Source of the DNA: Paenibacillus humicola
GTDB lineage: Bacteria > Bacillota > Bacilli > Paenibacillales > Paenibacillaceae
Reading direction: 5' to 3'
NCBI RefSeq assembly: GCF_028826105.1
Contig: NZ_JAQGPL010000001.1
Location: 1,514,501 to 1,578,500, forward strand
Length of the DNA: 64,000 nt
Below are positions 44,518 to 53,865 of the stretch, one piece after another. The translations under genes and the position numbers were made by a program. The notes beneath the pieces were generated by a model. It was not told the DNA's origin. It worked only from the letters and a program-made list of their open reading frames with translations, and searched no databases. Numbering within the stretch: position 1 is the first letter of the stretch; each line of letters opens with the position of its first letter.

Positions 44518-45291
44518 CTACTCCCCGTCTTCCGACAGCTCGTCCAGCGTTTTGCTGAAGCTCGGCGCCATGTTCGTCAGGAACCAGTTGACCTCCGGCA
44601 TCGCGAGCTGCGCCAGCGACTGCTCGATCTGGCCTTTAGCGACCGCGAATTCGCGGTTGCCCGAAGACAGCTCGGACAAGCACTTGATATAGGCGTCAAG
44701 CAGATCGGCGGCCTTCAGCATCTTCATCAGCTCGGCACCGTCATCGTTTGCGGACGGCGAGCCGCTGTTTGCGTCAGGGCCGCCTGTGCCGACGGCGCCG
44801 GTCCCGGCCGCCGCCGCGTTGTCGCCGCGGCCGCCGGGCTCGCCGCCCGCCGCTTCCGCTGCCGCATGGCCGGGGGAGTCCGGCGAGCCCGGCCCGGCTT
44901 CGGCAGGAGGCGCCGCCGCGGCGGCAGGCCCCATAACGAAAGGGGCGTACGCCTCCTTCAGCTCCGGCGGCACCATCCCGAGCAGCCGCTCCGCGGCCAT
45001 GGCCTCGAGCTCGCGGAAATTGCCGAGCATGCGCGGGTTGTGATGCTTCACCGGCGTCGGAATGTCGCCGGTAAATACTTCGGTGGCGTCGTGGAACAGC
45101 GCCATTGCCGCCGCCCGGTCCGCGTTCAGCGACCGCCCGAACAGGCGGTTGCCGATTTCGCACAGCATATGGGCGAGCAAAGCGACGTGATACGAATGCT
45201 CGGCGACGTTTTCGCGCGTCGTATTGCGCATCAGGCTCCACCGTTCAATGTAACGGAGCCGGTACATATAGGCGATAAAATGGCTGTCCAT
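44518..45291 (-). CDS. YfbR-type HD-domain 5'-nucleotidase with low-complexity insertion
   Basis: A 257-residue HD phosphohydrolase like E. coli YfbR, which dephosphorylates deoxynucleoside monophosphates. Metal ligands are H32 (NVAEHSYH), H67-D68 (LFHDATE) and D196 (KAADLLDAYIKC). YfbR is about 200 residues; here residues 121-184 are an Ala/Gly/Pro-rich insertion between core helices. The ATG at 45291 has AAGGAG 11 bases upstream; the earlier ATG at 45312 does not. Confidence 0.9.
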   Translation of the reverse strand: MDSHFIAYMYRLRYIERWSLMRNTTRENVAEHSYHVALLAHMLCEIGNRLFGRSLNADRAAAMALFHDATEVFTGDIPTPVKHHNPRMLGNFRELEAMAAERLLGMVPPELKEAYAPFVMGPAAAAAPPAEAGPGSPDSPGHAAAEAAGGEPGGRGDNAAAAGTGAVGTGGPDANSGSPSANDDGAELMKMLKAADLLDAYIKCLSELSSGNREFAVAKGQIEQSLAQLAMPEVNWFLTNMAPSFSKTLDELSEDGE

Positions 45292-45463
45292 TTTTGCAGC
45301 AGCTCCTTGCATGCGGACGGTTGTCCGGATTCTAAAGGCGGCGAGCCAGGGTCAGCACGCCGGCTCCGGAACAATCGAACGCTTCCTAAAATTTGGCGGG
45401 CACGTCCGTAAACCCGCGTTCATTCGCAGCAGCCGAGGTGCCCGGCGTCCGCGTATATGCTAT

Positions 45464-45469
45464 TATAAT
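45464..45469 (+). promoter_or_regulatory. -10 box of the fumarase gene
   Basis: Consensus TATAAT 43 bp before the start codon; no convincing -35. Confidence 0.45.
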
Positions 45470-45512
45470 ACTATTGAATTCATGCGAATAGAGAGAGGAG
45501 CACCCTTCCATT

Positions 45513-47057
45513 ATGCAGCAGTTTGAAGAAAGCGTCTATAAGCTGATTGTCGAAACGTCCACCAATTTGCCGGGCGACGTCCGCAAGGCGATCCAAGCGG
45601 CGCAGGAAGCGGAGGACCGCGCCACGCGCGCCGGCCTGTCGCTGTCCACGATCGCGACGAATATCGAAATGGCCGAATGCAACGTCTCGCCGATCTGCCA
45701 GGATACCGGCATGCCGACCTTTATCGTGCACACGCCTGTCGGCGCGAACCAGATTGTCATGAAGCGCCAGATCCAGAGCGCCATCGCCAAAGCGACGAAG
45801 GACGGCAAGCTCCGCACCAATTCGGTCGATTCGCTCACCGGCGCCAACTCGGGCGATAACCTCGGACCGGGCACGCCGGTCATTCATTTCGAGCAGTGGG
45901 AGAAGGACGATATCGATGTCCGGCTCATTCTGAAGGGCGGCGGCTGCGAAAATAAAAACATCCAGTACAGCCTGCCGGCCGAGCTCGAAGGGCTCGGCAA
46001 AGCGGGCCGCGACCTCGACGGCATCCGCAAATGCATCCTGCACGCGGTGTACCAGGCGCAGGGCCAGGGCTGCAGCGCCGGCTTTATCGGCGTGGGCATC
46101 GGCGGCGACCGCACGACCGGCTACGAGCTGGCGAAGCAGCAGCTGTTCCGCCATGTCGAGGATACGAATCCGAATCCCGAGCTGCAAAAGCTGGAAGACT
46201 ACGTCATGGAGAACGCCAACAAGCTCGGCATCGGCACGATGGGCTTCGGCGGCCAGGTGACGCTGCTCGGCTGCAAAATCGGCGTCATGAACCGGCTGCC
46301 GGCCAGCTTCTTCGTGTCCGTCGCCTACAACTGCTGGGCTTATCGCCGCCAAGGGGTGCTGCTGTCCGCGGATACCGGCGCGATCAAGGAATGGATTTAC
46401 CCGCAGGGCTCGGACACGCCGATGAAATCGGAGGCGGCGGATGCGGCGGCCGAAGCGGTGACGGGACAGGAGGAACGCCGCGAGGTGGTGCTGCAGATGC
46501 CGCTCACGGAAGAGCAGGTGCGCAGCCTGAGGGTTGGCGATATCGTCGTCTTGAACGGTGAAATGCACACCGGTCGCGATGCGCTGCACAAATATTTGAT
46601 GGACCACGACGCCCCGGTCGATCTGAACGGCGCGGTCATTTATCACTGCGGGCCGGTCATGCTGAAGGACGGCGATAACTGGCAGGTCAAAGCGGCCGGA
46701 CCGACGACGAGCATCCGCGAGGAGCCGTACCAGGGCGACATTATCAAGAAATTCGGCATTCGCGCCGTCATCGGCAAGGGCGGCATGGGCCCGAAGACGC
46801 TTCAGGCGCTGCAGGAGCATGGAGCCGTCTATTTGAACGCGATCGGCGGCGCCGCGCAGTATTACGCCGAATGCTTCAAAAACGTAAACAGCGTCCACTT
46901 CATGGAATTCGGCATCCCGGAGGCGATGTGGCACCTGCAGACCGAAGGCTTCGCGGCGATCGTGACGATGGACGCGCACGGCAACAGCCTGCACGCCGAC
47001 GTCGACAAGGATTCGTTCGAGAAGCTGGCGCAGTTCAAGGAGCCGGTATTTAACTGA
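45513..47057 (+). CDS. Class I (iron-sulfur) fumarate hydratase
   Basis: A 514-residue fusion of the alpha and beta parts of class I fumarase, which hydrates fumarate to malate with a [4Fe-4S] cluster. Likely cluster cysteines are C62 (ICQDTG), C187 (GQGCSAG) and C274 (YNCWAYRRQG). The alpha part spans about 1-290 and the beta part about 325-510 (LNGEMHTGRDALHK, GPTTSIREEPYQ, GKGGMGPKT). The ATG has AGAGGAG 12 bases upstream. A large hairpin follows. Cytoplasmic TCA-cycle enzyme; the class is oxygen-sensitive. Confidence 0.95.
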   Translation: MQQFEESVYKLIVETSTNLPGDVRKAIQAAQEAEDRATRAGLSLSTIATNIEMAECNVSPICQDTGMPTFIVHTPVGANQIVMKRQIQSAIAKATKDGKLRTNSVDSLTGANSGDNLGPGTPVIHFEQWEKDDIDVRLILKGGGCENKNIQYSLPAELEGLGKAGRDLDGIRKCILHAVYQAQGQGCSAGFIGVGIGGDRTTGYELAKQQLFRHVEDTNPNPELQKLEDYVMENANKLGIGTMGFGGQVTLLGCKIGVMNRLPASFFVSVAYNCWAYRRQGVLLSADTGAIKEWIYPQGSDTPMKSEAADAAAEAVTGQEERREVVLQMPLTEEQVRSLRVGDIVVLNGEMHTGRDALHKYLMDHDAPVDLNGAVIYHCGPVMLKDGDNWQVKAAGPTTSIREEPYQGDIIKKFGIRAVIGKGGMGPKTLQALQEHGAVYLNAIGGAAQYYAECFKNVNSVHFMEFGIPEAMWHLQTEGFAAIVTMDAHGNSLHADVDKDSFEKLAQFKEPVFN

Positions 47058-47091
47058 TTCATCAGCCGGAATCGGCATCATTTCATGAGCC

Positions 47092-47157
47092 GCGCCGGAC
47101 CGTCCCGCCCGCATATCCTGAAATACGGATAGGGGGCGGAGCGGTCCGGCGCTTCTT
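47092..47157 (+). terminator. Large hairpin after fumarase
   Basis: GCGCCGGACCG pairs with CGGTCCGGCGC, and CCCGCCC..TATCC pairs with GGATA..GGGGCGG inside it. The run after it is TTCTT, so termination may be partial. Confidence 0.7.
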
Positions 47158-47232
47158 CTACGCTTCGAACAAAATGAGGGATAGCTTACGCGAAATTTCG
47201 GACTTGCTTTCAATAAACGGTTCGATCAGTGG

Positions 47233-48162
47233 ATGTTCCTGATCGTTCCGTGCTCGCTTCTTCTCGGCTTTCTGTTTTCGGAGCAGCTGCGGCGCTTCGT
47301 GCCCGCCGTGCCGTATCTGTTCGCCTACGTCACTTTGACGATGGCGATCGGCTGCGGGCTCGGGCAGCTGCGCGCCGTAGTACGCCGCCCGTCCGTCGTC
47401 GCCTGGACGTTCGTGCTGACTCACGTTCTCTCCCCGCTCGTCGCCTTTGGCCTCGGGAGCGCGCTGTTCGGTGCGGATTCCCCGTATGTCGTCGGGTTTG
47501 TGCTGTTTACGATCATTCCGCTCGGCGTCTCGACCGTGCTGTGGGTCGGCATGTCGTCCGGGAGCGTGCCGCTCATTCTTGCGATGGTCGTCATCGACTC
47601 GGCGCTCAGTCCGGTCGTCGTGCCGTGGGGCATCCGGCTGCTGTTTCACACCGCCGTTCAAACCGATACGCTGGGCATGGTATCCGACCTCGCGCTGATC
47701 ATCGTCGCGCCGACGGCGATCGGGATCGCGCTGCACGGGCTGACCAAGGGCCGCATTCAGCCGATTGTGCAGCCCTATGCCGGACCGGTCAGCAAAATCT
47801 GCTTCGCGGCGGTCGTCGCGTTTAACGCGGCCGCCATTCAGCCGTATATGTCGACGCTCGGCGGCGACCTGGTGCGCATCGTGCCGATGTCCGTCCTGAT
47901 TGTCGGCCTCTGCTACGCGATCGGCTTTTTCGGTTCGGCGCCGTATCGCGATCAGGAGCTGCAGGTGACGATTTCCTACGCTTCGGGCATGCGGAACATT
48001 TCGCTCGGCATCGTGCTGGCGCTCGGCTACTTCAGCCCGCTTGCCGCCGTTCCGGTCGTGCTGTCGATCATGATTCAGCAGCCGCTGGCCACGGTGCATC
48101 ATTACGCTTTACAAAAGATTTACAATCGAAAGGCTGGCACGGAAATCTCGGGACAGGTATGA
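47233..48162 (+). CDS. Bile acid:Na+ symporter (BASS) family transporter
   Basis: A 309-residue membrane protein with about nine or ten helices, for example LSPLVAFGLGSALFG, PVVVPWGIRLLF and QVTISYASGMRNISLGIVLALGYF. BASS proteins co-transport organic anions with Na+. The start is uncertain: the ATG at 47233 has no ribosome binding site. In-frame codons before it still encode family-like sequence (NFGLAFNKRFDQW), with no ATG/GTG/TTG before a stop at 47182. One missing A near 47192 would join it to an ATG at 47174. Confidence 0.82.
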   Translation: MFLIVPCSLLLGFLFSEQLRRFVPAVPYLFAYVTLTMAIGCGLGQLRAVVRRPSVVAWTFVLTHVLSPLVAFGLGSALFGADSPYVVGFVLFTIIPLGVSTVLWVGMSSGSVPLILAMVVIDSALSPVVVPWGIRLLFHTAVQTDTLGMVSDLALIIVAPTAIGIALHGLTKGRIQPIVQPYAGPVSKICFAAVVAFNAAAIQPYMSTLGGDLVRIVPMSVLIVGLCYAIGFFGSAPYRDQELQVTISYASGMRNISLGIVLALGYFSPLAAVPVVLSIMIQQPLATVHHYALQKIYNRKAGTEISGQV

Positions 48163-48210
48163 TTAAATTTCGGAAGCTTCAACAACCTGAGGTTGGAGGA
48201 TGAGCCTGCA

Positions 48211-50010
48211 ATGAGCAGTTTTCGCGTCCGGCTGACGCTGATTCTGATCGCCATGATCGGCCTGTCGGTGCTGGTGGCAGGTTTACTGATGGGGAAAACG
48301 ATTAAGGACAATCATATCGAGGCGCTTCAAGACAGCATGGTGCGCGAAAGCAGGATCGTGCTCGACCAGATGGATTGGCGGCAGGGCGAACCTTCGCAGC
48401 TGTACGGGTATTATACGGATAAAGCGCAGCATTTGAAACAAATTACAGATATGCGCTTTACTTTTATCCGGGGGGACGGCGTCGTACTCGGCGACTCCGA
48501 TCACGATCCGAAGACGATGGACAACCATTCGCAGCGGATCGAGGTGCTTGATGCGAAGCAAAGCGGCGTCGGCCGCGCGATCCGGCACAGCGCAACGCTG
48601 AATATCAATTTGCTGTACGTCGCGATGCTCGCGCACCCCGGCGATCCGCAATCGGACATCATCCGGCTGGCGGTCAGCCTGAAGCAGGTCGACGAAGGAA
48701 TCGAACGCATCTGGATGGCGCTTATTATCGGGCTGCTCGTCCTGTTCGCGGCCGCGGCGCTCATCAGCTACCGGATTGCCCGGGGGCTGACCAGACCGCT
48801 CGAGGAGATTACCCGCGTCGCCAAGCGGATCAAAAATATGGACTATAAAGCGCGCGTCGAGGTGCAAAGCAGCGATGAAATCGGGGAGCTCGGCCTTGCG
48901 ATCAACGCGATGGCGGACGGGCTGCAGGTGCAGATGTCGCGCATCCACCAGAACGAAAGCCAGTTGGCCAGCGTGCTCGACAATATGATCGACGGTATCG
49001 TCATGATTGACGGTTCCGGCAGCGTCGTGCTGCTGAACCGGTTCGCCGGGGAAGTGCTCGGCTTTTCGTCGCAGGAGGTGGCCGGGCGGCATTATGGAGA
49101 GCTGAAGCAGCAGTACGAGCTGCAGCAGCTGATCAAGGACGGGCTGGAGCGGCGGGAGCGTCTGCACGAGGAGCTCACGTTTTATTTTCCCGAGGAGCGG
49201 CTGCTCGATCTGAATCTGGTGCCGATCTTCGAGGAAGGAGGCGAATTCGGCGGCGTGCTGCTCGTGCTCCAGGACGTGACGGCGATCCGGAGACTGGAGC
49301 GGATGCGCAGCGAGTTCGTCGCCAATGTCTCGCACGAGCTGAAGACGCCGGTCGCGGCGGTGAAAGGATTCGCGGAAACGCTGCTTGGCGGCGCCGTAGA
49401 CGATCCGGAGACGGCCCGTTCGTTCCTGCAAATCATTTTCGACGAAAGCGACCGGCTGAACCGGCTGATCGGCGACATCCTCGAGCTGGCGAAAATCGAG
49501 TCCCGCCGCGTGCCGATGCGGTACTCGCCCGTCGAGCTGACGTCGTTCACGGGCAAGACGCTGGAGCTGATGTCGGCCGAAGCGGCGCGCAAGCATATCC
49601 GCCTGTCGATGAAGGTGGAGCCGGGGCTGTTCGTCGAGGCGGACGAGGACCGGCTGAGGCAGATCGTCATGAACCTGCTCGCCAACGGCATCAGCTATAC
49701 GCCGGAAGGCGGAAGCGTGACGATTAAGGCCGAGCCGGTTCCGATTCCCGGCGCGGAAGGCACAGAAGATTACGATCAGATCCGGATCAGCATTTCGGAC
49801 ACCGGCATCGGCATTCCGAAGAAGGATCTGCCGCGGATTTTCGAACGGTTTTACCGGGTGGACAAAGCGAGATCGCGGAGCTCCGGCGGTACCGGCCTCG
49901 GATTGTCCATCGTCAAGCATCTGGTCGAGCTGCACGGCGGATCGATCTCGGTCGACAGCACCGTCGGCATCGGTTCGACGTTTACGATCGAGCTGCCGGT
50001 TTTGCAGTAG
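48211..50010 (+). CDS. PhoR/WalK-like sensor histidine kinase
   Basis: A 599-residue membrane kinase with helices near 8-30 and 175-200, an extracytoplasmic sensor between, a HAMP domain (about 198-250), a PAS domain (about 260-355), HisKA with H375 in NVSHELKTPVA, and an ATPase domain (NLLANGISYTPEGG, DTGIGIP, GTGLGLSIVKH). The domain order is that of Bacillus PhoR. The ATG has GGAGG 11 bases upstream; an in-frame TTG at 48193 is unlikely. The response regulator follows 109 bp later, reversed from the usual order. Confidence 0.92.
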   Translation: MSSFRVRLTLILIAMIGLSVLVAGLLMGKTIKDNHIEALQDSMVRESRIVLDQMDWRQGEPSQLYGYYTDKAQHLKQITDMRFTFIRGDGVVLGDSDHDPKTMDNHSQRIEVLDAKQSGVGRAIRHSATLNINLLYVAMLAHPGDPQSDIIRLAVSLKQVDEGIERIWMALIIGLLVLFAAAALISYRIARGLTRPLEEITRVAKRIKNMDYKARVEVQSSDEIGELGLAINAMADGLQVQMSRIHQNESQLASVLDNMIDGIVMIDGSGSVVLLNRFAGEVLGFSSQEVAGRHYGELKQQYELQQLIKDGLERRERLHEELTFYFPEERLLDLNLVPIFEEGGEFGGVLLVLQDVTAIRRLERMRSEFVANVSHELKTPVAAVKGFAETLLGGAVDDPETARSFLQIIFDESDRLNRLIGDILELAKIESRRVPMRYSPVELTSFTGKTLELMSAEAARKHIRLSMKVEPGLFVEADEDRLRQIVMNLLANGISYTPEGGSVTIKAEPVPIPGAEGTEDYDQIRISISDTGIGIPKKDLPRIFERFYRVDKARSRSSGGTGLGLSIVKHLVELHGGSISVDSTVGIGSTFTIELPVLQ

Positions 50011-50040
50011 AAGGCGCGGCCGGGGAAGGCTACAAATTGG

Positions 50041-50070
50041 TTTACCCCGGTAACGCAGTAATGATATGAT
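50041..50070 (+). promoter_or_regulatory. Separate promoter of the response regulator
   Basis: TTTACC and TATGAT with an 18-bp spacer; the -35 overlaps the perfect palindrome TTACCCCGGTAA. Confidence 0.5.
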
Positions 50071-50119
50071 AAGTTTGTAAACGAACGTTGAAAGAAGCTA
50101 ACGAAAGCTGGGGGTATTC

Positions 50120-50839
50120 ATGCCGCAAAAAATTTTGGTCATCGAAGACGAACCGACACTGGCCAGACTGCTTTCGTACAATCTGTCGCAGGAAGGATAC
50201 GACGTGACGGTCATCGACCATGGCGCGGAAGGCCTGCAGACGGCGATGCAGCGGACGTTCGATTTGATTATTTTGGACATCATGCTGCCCGGAATCAACG
50301 GGTTCGATATTTTGTCGCGGCTCCGGCAGAGCGGGATTACGACGCCGGTCATCGTGCTGACGGCGCGCAACGCGGAGGAGGAAGTCGTGCAGGGGCTGAA
50401 GCGCGGCGCCGACGATTATATTACGAAGCCGTTCGGCGTCGCGGAGCTGCTGGCACGCGTCTCGGCCGTGCTGCGGCGGACAAGCCTGGAAGACGGCAAG
50501 CCCGCGGAATCGCAGGAGAAGGTCATCACGATCGGGGAATTGTCGATATATCCCGAGAAATATGAGGTTATTCTAAGCGGAGAAATCGTGTCGCTGCGCC
50601 CGAAGGAATTCGAGGTGCTGCTGTATTTGGTGCAGCGGCCCGGCATGGTCATTACGCGCGACGATCTGATGAACGTCGTCTGGGGCTTCGATTACATCGG
50701 CGGACAGCGGACCGTCGACGTACACGTCAGCTCGCTCCGCAAGAAGCTGGAGCTCGGACAAAATTCGGTGCAAATCGAATCGATCCGCGGCGTTGGCTAC
50801 AAGCTCGTACGGCCCAAGAAGCTCGGCGCGCCGAAATGA
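50120..50839 (+). CDS. PhoP-like OmpR-family response regulator
   Basis: A 239-residue receiver plus winged helix. The acidic residues are in VIEDEP, the phospho-acceptor is in LIILDIMLPGING (about residue 54), with conserved Lys in ITKPF. The DNA-binding part has LRPKEFEVLLYLVQRPGMVITRDDL and ends ESIRGVGYKL. Closest to PhoP/YycF-type regulators. Probably paired with the kinase upstream; its own promoter suggests independent expression as well. Confidence 0.93.
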   Translation: MPQKILVIEDEPTLARLLSYNLSQEGYDVTVIDHGAEGLQTAMQRTFDLIILDIMLPGINGFDILSRLRQSGITTPVIVLTARNAEEEVVQGLKRGADDYITKPFGVAELLARVSAVLRRTSLEDGKPAESQEKVITIGELSIYPEKYEVILSGEIVSLRPKEFEVLLYLVQRPGMVITRDDLMNVVWGFDYIGGQRTVDVHVSSLRKKLELGQNSVQIESIRGVGYKLVRPKKLGAPK

Positions 50840-50871
50840 CCGGCAGCCGGGCTTTTTGTATGGAAACGACG

Positions 50872-51207
50872 TCAGTTGAGCAAAAACATAAGGATGCGGC
50901 TGGCGAATGCCAGTATGACCAGGGTGCTGCCGAGCGTATCGCGGCCGGCTGCGAAAAGCGCTGCGGCGGCGAGCAGAAACAATGCCACCTCGACCAGCAG
51001 CCGCAGCGGCGCGGATACGGGAATCGCCGCTTTCGGTGAGACGAAGGCGCCCCAGGCGACGGCGGCGAGCAGCGGCGAGCCGATGCCCAGCATCGTTTTG
51101 GCGGCGAGACTGCTTCCGTTGTGGAATCCCCAATAGCAAAGCGACGCCACGGCGGACAGCTCGAGCAGAAAACGCAGGGCCAGATTGGCGTTCACGATCA
51201 AGCTCAA
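50872..51207 (-). CDS. YrdB-like membrane protein (DUF2568)
   Basis: A 111-residue protein with four membrane helices (NLALRFLLELSAVASLCYWGF; GSPLLAAVAWGAFVSPKA; LRLLVEVALFLLAAAALFAAG; TLVILAFASRILMFLL), matching the YrdB family of unknown function. The start is TTG with GAGGAGG seven bases upstream. Convergent with the response regulator and 32 bp downstream of an AraC gene on its strand. Confidence 0.85.
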   Translation of the reverse strand: MSLIVNANLALRFLLELSAVASLCYWGFHNGSSLAAKTMLGIGSPLLAAVAWGAFVSPKAAIPVSAPLRLLVEVALFLLAAAALFAAGRDTLGSTLVILAFASRILMFLLN

Positions 51208-51239
51208 GGGTAAACCTCCTCGGAAATAACGCCTGTAGG

Positions 51240-52109
51240 CTACTGCCGGTTCCAGGCGAGCATCCGCTTCTGGAACTGCTTTGGCGAGCAGTCGTTATAT
51301 TTTTTGAACATCTTATAGAAATGGGCCATGTTTGGCATGCCGATCCGGTCGCCAACCTCGGACACGCTGAGGTCCTTCGTGAGCAGTATCCGTTCCGCCC
51401 GCTTGATTTTCCGGTAATTGACGTATTCGGTGAACGAGAGCCCGATCGCTTTCTTGAAAAATTTGACGAAGTAATAATAGCTCATGTTGGCCAGCTTGCA
51501 CACTTCCTCCACCTGAATCCGGTCCGTGAGATGCTCCTCCACGAAGTCCAGCACGGCCCGCAGCCGCGCCCGGTCGAAATCCTCATGCTCCGCAAGCGCT
51601 TTCTTCGTATCATTGCGAATGAGCAGCAGCAGCAGCTGCTTGACGATCATGCTGACGGCCAGCTCGTAGCCGGTTATTTTGTTCGTGACTTCCTTCAGGA
51701 TGCCGCGGATGCACGACGCCGCTTCGTCCCGCGCGGCCGCATTTTCCCGGAAAATGTAGTTGGCCCGGCTGAGCGGATTTTTCGTTTCGGAGAAAAATCG
51801 CATATAGGGCATCGAGCTGTGGTCGAAAAATTGCTCAATATCCAGCTGCAGCACAATGTAGCTGAGCGGTTCGCCGAGGCTGCGGTCGCGGTGCAACTCC
51901 CGGGCGCCGATGATGGCGACGTCGCCGCCCGCAAGGCGGATGCAGCTGTCGTCAACATACACGTCCAGTGTGCCATCGTTGATCAGCAGCAGCTCGATTT
52001 CGCGGTGATAATGCCAATTTATAAAAAAGTCGTGGTTGCGCTGCGATTGAAAAATCCGGAGCGACAACAAAGGATTCTCATAGGCTACCTTCTCATTGTA
52101 GAACTCCAC
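51240..52109 (-). CDS. AraC family regulator with cupin sensor
   Basis: About 289 residues: an amino-terminal cupin-like sugar-sensing domain (INWHYHREIELLLINDGTLDV) and a carboxy-terminal double helix-turn-helix (VEEVCKLANMSYYYFVKFFKK and VSEVGDRIGMPNMAHFYKMFKKY). It is divergent from a Gfo/Idh oxidoreductase gene and probably regulates it. The GTG at 52109 is chosen because GGGGTGG lies close upstream; a TTG at 52130 would add seven residues. Confidence 0.9.
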   Translation of the reverse strand: MEFYNEKVAYENPLLSLRIFQSQRNHDFFINWHYHREIELLLINDGTLDVYVDDSCIRLAGGDVAIIGARELHRDRSLGEPLSYIVLQLDIEQFFDHSSMPYMRFFSETKNPLSRANYIFRENAAARDEAASCIRGILKEVTNKITGYELAVSMIVKQLLLLLIRNDTKKALAEHEDFDRARLRAVLDFVEEHLTDRIQVEEVCKLANMSYYYFVKFFKKAIGLSFTEYVNYRKIKRAERILLTKDLSVSEVGDRIGMPNMAHFYKMFKKYNDCSPKQFQKRMLAWNRQ

Positions 52110-52278
52110 GCTACCACCCCATGACAGCAAAATCGCATAAAAGCATCGCCAATTTAGAACCTGTTTTTTCGAAATCGGAATGAACTATACTTATTCTAGT
52201 GTGTGTTGGTCAAACTAATCAAGCACACAGCCGAAAAAGGCGCCATTTTTTTGATTCGAACTGGAGGTTGGAAAGCGT

Positions 52279-53358
52279 ATGTCGAAAGTACGCGTAGGGA
52301 TTATCGGCTGCGGCGGAATCGCCAATGGCAAGCATATGCCGAGTCTTGCGAAGGTGCAGGATGCCGAAATGGTCGCATTCTGCGATTTGGTCATCGAACG
52401 CGCCGAAGCGGCGAAGCAGCAATATGGGAATCCGGATGCCCGCGTATATAGCGATTATCATGAGCTGCTGCGGGACGGCTCGATCGATGTCGTTCACGTC
52501 TGCACGCCGAACGACGCTCATGCGGACATCTCCATCGCCGCGCTCGAAGCGGGCAAGCATGTGCTGTGCGAGAAGCCGATGGCCAAGACGGCCGAAGACG
52601 CCCGCCGGATGCTCGAGGCGGCGCGCCGCACCGGCAAGAAGCTGAGCATCGGCTACCAGAACCGTTACCGCGCCGACAGCCGCTTCCTGAAGGAAGCGTG
52701 CCGCAAGGACGAGCTGGGCGAGATCTATTTTGCGAAGGCGCACGCCATTCGCCGCCGCGCCGTACCGACCTGGGGCGTTTTTCTCGACGAGGAGAAGCAG
52801 GGCGGAGGACCGCTTATCGATATCGGCACGCATGCGCTGGACCTGGCGCTGTGGATGATGGACAATTACAAGCCGAAAGCGGTGCTCGGCCGCGCATTCC
52901 ACAAGCTGTCGCAGAACGAGAACTCGGCGAACGCTTGGGGGCCATGGGATCCGGCGAAATTTACGGTCGAGGATTCCGCCTTTGCGATGATTACGATGGA
53001 GAACGGCGCTACGATCATCCTCGAATCGAGCTGGGCGCTCAACTCGCTGGAGGTCGACGAAGCGAAGGTGACGCTGTGCGGTACGAAGGCGGGCGCGGAT
53101 ATGAAAGGCGGCCTGCGCATCAACGGCGAAGAGAACAGCCGCCTGTACGTCAAGGAAATCGAGCTTTCGAGCGGCGGCGTGGCGTTCTACGAAGGCACGA
53201 GCGAGGATCCGGGCGAGCTGGAAGCGCGCATGTGGATCGATGCCGTCATGAACGACAAGGAGCTTGTCGTCAAGCCGGAGCAGGCGCTTGTCGTCTCCGA
53301 AATTCTCGAAGCGGTATACGAATCGTCCCGCACCGGCAAAGCGGTCTATTTCGACTGA
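52279..53358 (+). CDS. Gfo/Idh/MocA family oxidoreductase
   Basis: A 359-residue NAD(P)-dependent sugar or inositol-type dehydrogenase. The Rossmann motif is GIIGCGGIANGKH (about 8-20), EKPMAKTAEDA carries the catalytic Lys, and GGGPLIDIGTHALDLALW carries the conserved Asp/His pair. The substrate is probably a sugar or cyclitol. The ATG has GGAGG upstream. It faces an AraC regulator and ends at a strong terminator, so it is monocistronic. Confidence 0.94.
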   Translation: MSKVRVGIIGCGGIANGKHMPSLAKVQDAEMVAFCDLVIERAEAAKQQYGNPDARVYSDYHELLRDGSIDVVHVCTPNDAHADISIAALEAGKHVLCEKPMAKTAEDARRMLEAARRTGKKLSIGYQNRYRADSRFLKEACRKDELGEIYFAKAHAIRRRAVPTWGVFLDEEKQGGGPLIDIGTHALDLALWMMDNYKPKAVLGRAFHKLSQNENSANAWGPWDPAKFTVEDSAFAMITMENGATIILESSWALNSLEVDEAKVTLCGTKAGADMKGGLRINGEENSRLYVKEIELSSGGVAFYEGTSEDPGELEARMWIDAVMNDKELVVKPEQALVVSEILEAVYESSRTGKAVYFD

Positions 53359-53390
53359 AGGCTCCGGAGGAGATTCGGGTTGGGTATGGG

Positions 53391-53440
53391 AAGGCCCCGG
53401 GCAGTCAAGCGCTTTAGGCGCTTGCTGCCGGGGCCTTTTT
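53391..53440 (+). terminator. Strong terminator of the Gfo/Idh gene
   Basis: An almost perfect 20-bp stem (AAGGCCCCGG..CAAGCGC with its complement), tetraloop-sized loop and five Ts. Confidence 0.9.
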
Positions 53441-53474
53441 CGTTACGGTCCATACGGCTGCTTGCGTACGGCGG

Positions 53475-53624
53475 CTACTCGTGAAGCTCCCGGTTTTGGA
53501 AGCCTGCGGCACCTGATGTGCCTTCATCGGACAACTCGGCAAGCGACTTGATTTTGCCGTGCGGCTGCGGGTTCTGCTTGCGGCTTTTCCAGGCGCTTTC
53601 GCGCCTCCGTTGGGATGTCGTCAT
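53475..53624 (-). CDS. Small basic protein (49 aa)
   Basis: Reads MTTSQRRRESAWKSRKQNPQ then PHGKIKSLAELSDE and a hydrophilic tail. AAAGGAG lies ten bases before the ATG, which favours this start over a longer frame. The W-x-x-R-K-Q-x-P-x-P-H-G-K-x-K-S pattern resembles small conserved proteins of Bacillaceae of unknown function. Convergent with the Gfo/Idh gene and about 240 bp from the deoR gene. Confidence 0.55.
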   Translation of the reverse strand: MTTSQRRRESAWKSRKQNPQPHGKIKSLAELSDEGTSGAAGFQNRELHE

Positions 53625-53865
53625 CGAATCAGGGCTCCTTTCGTCGCATGCGGACAGTCGGTACGATTCCGCGTTAATAGCATGAGCCAAAGCGCCCGGC
53701 AATTATGTATGCGCCGAATTTTGCCGGGCGATTCGCTTGCGGTCATGCATGCGTCTTGGTATTCTCTTTCCATGAATCGGCCGCTTTCATTTGCTGACGT
53801 TTGCTGTCAAATGGCGGCGTTTTCGGTTATACTGGGACGAAACGAACACGAATGGAGGATCCGGC

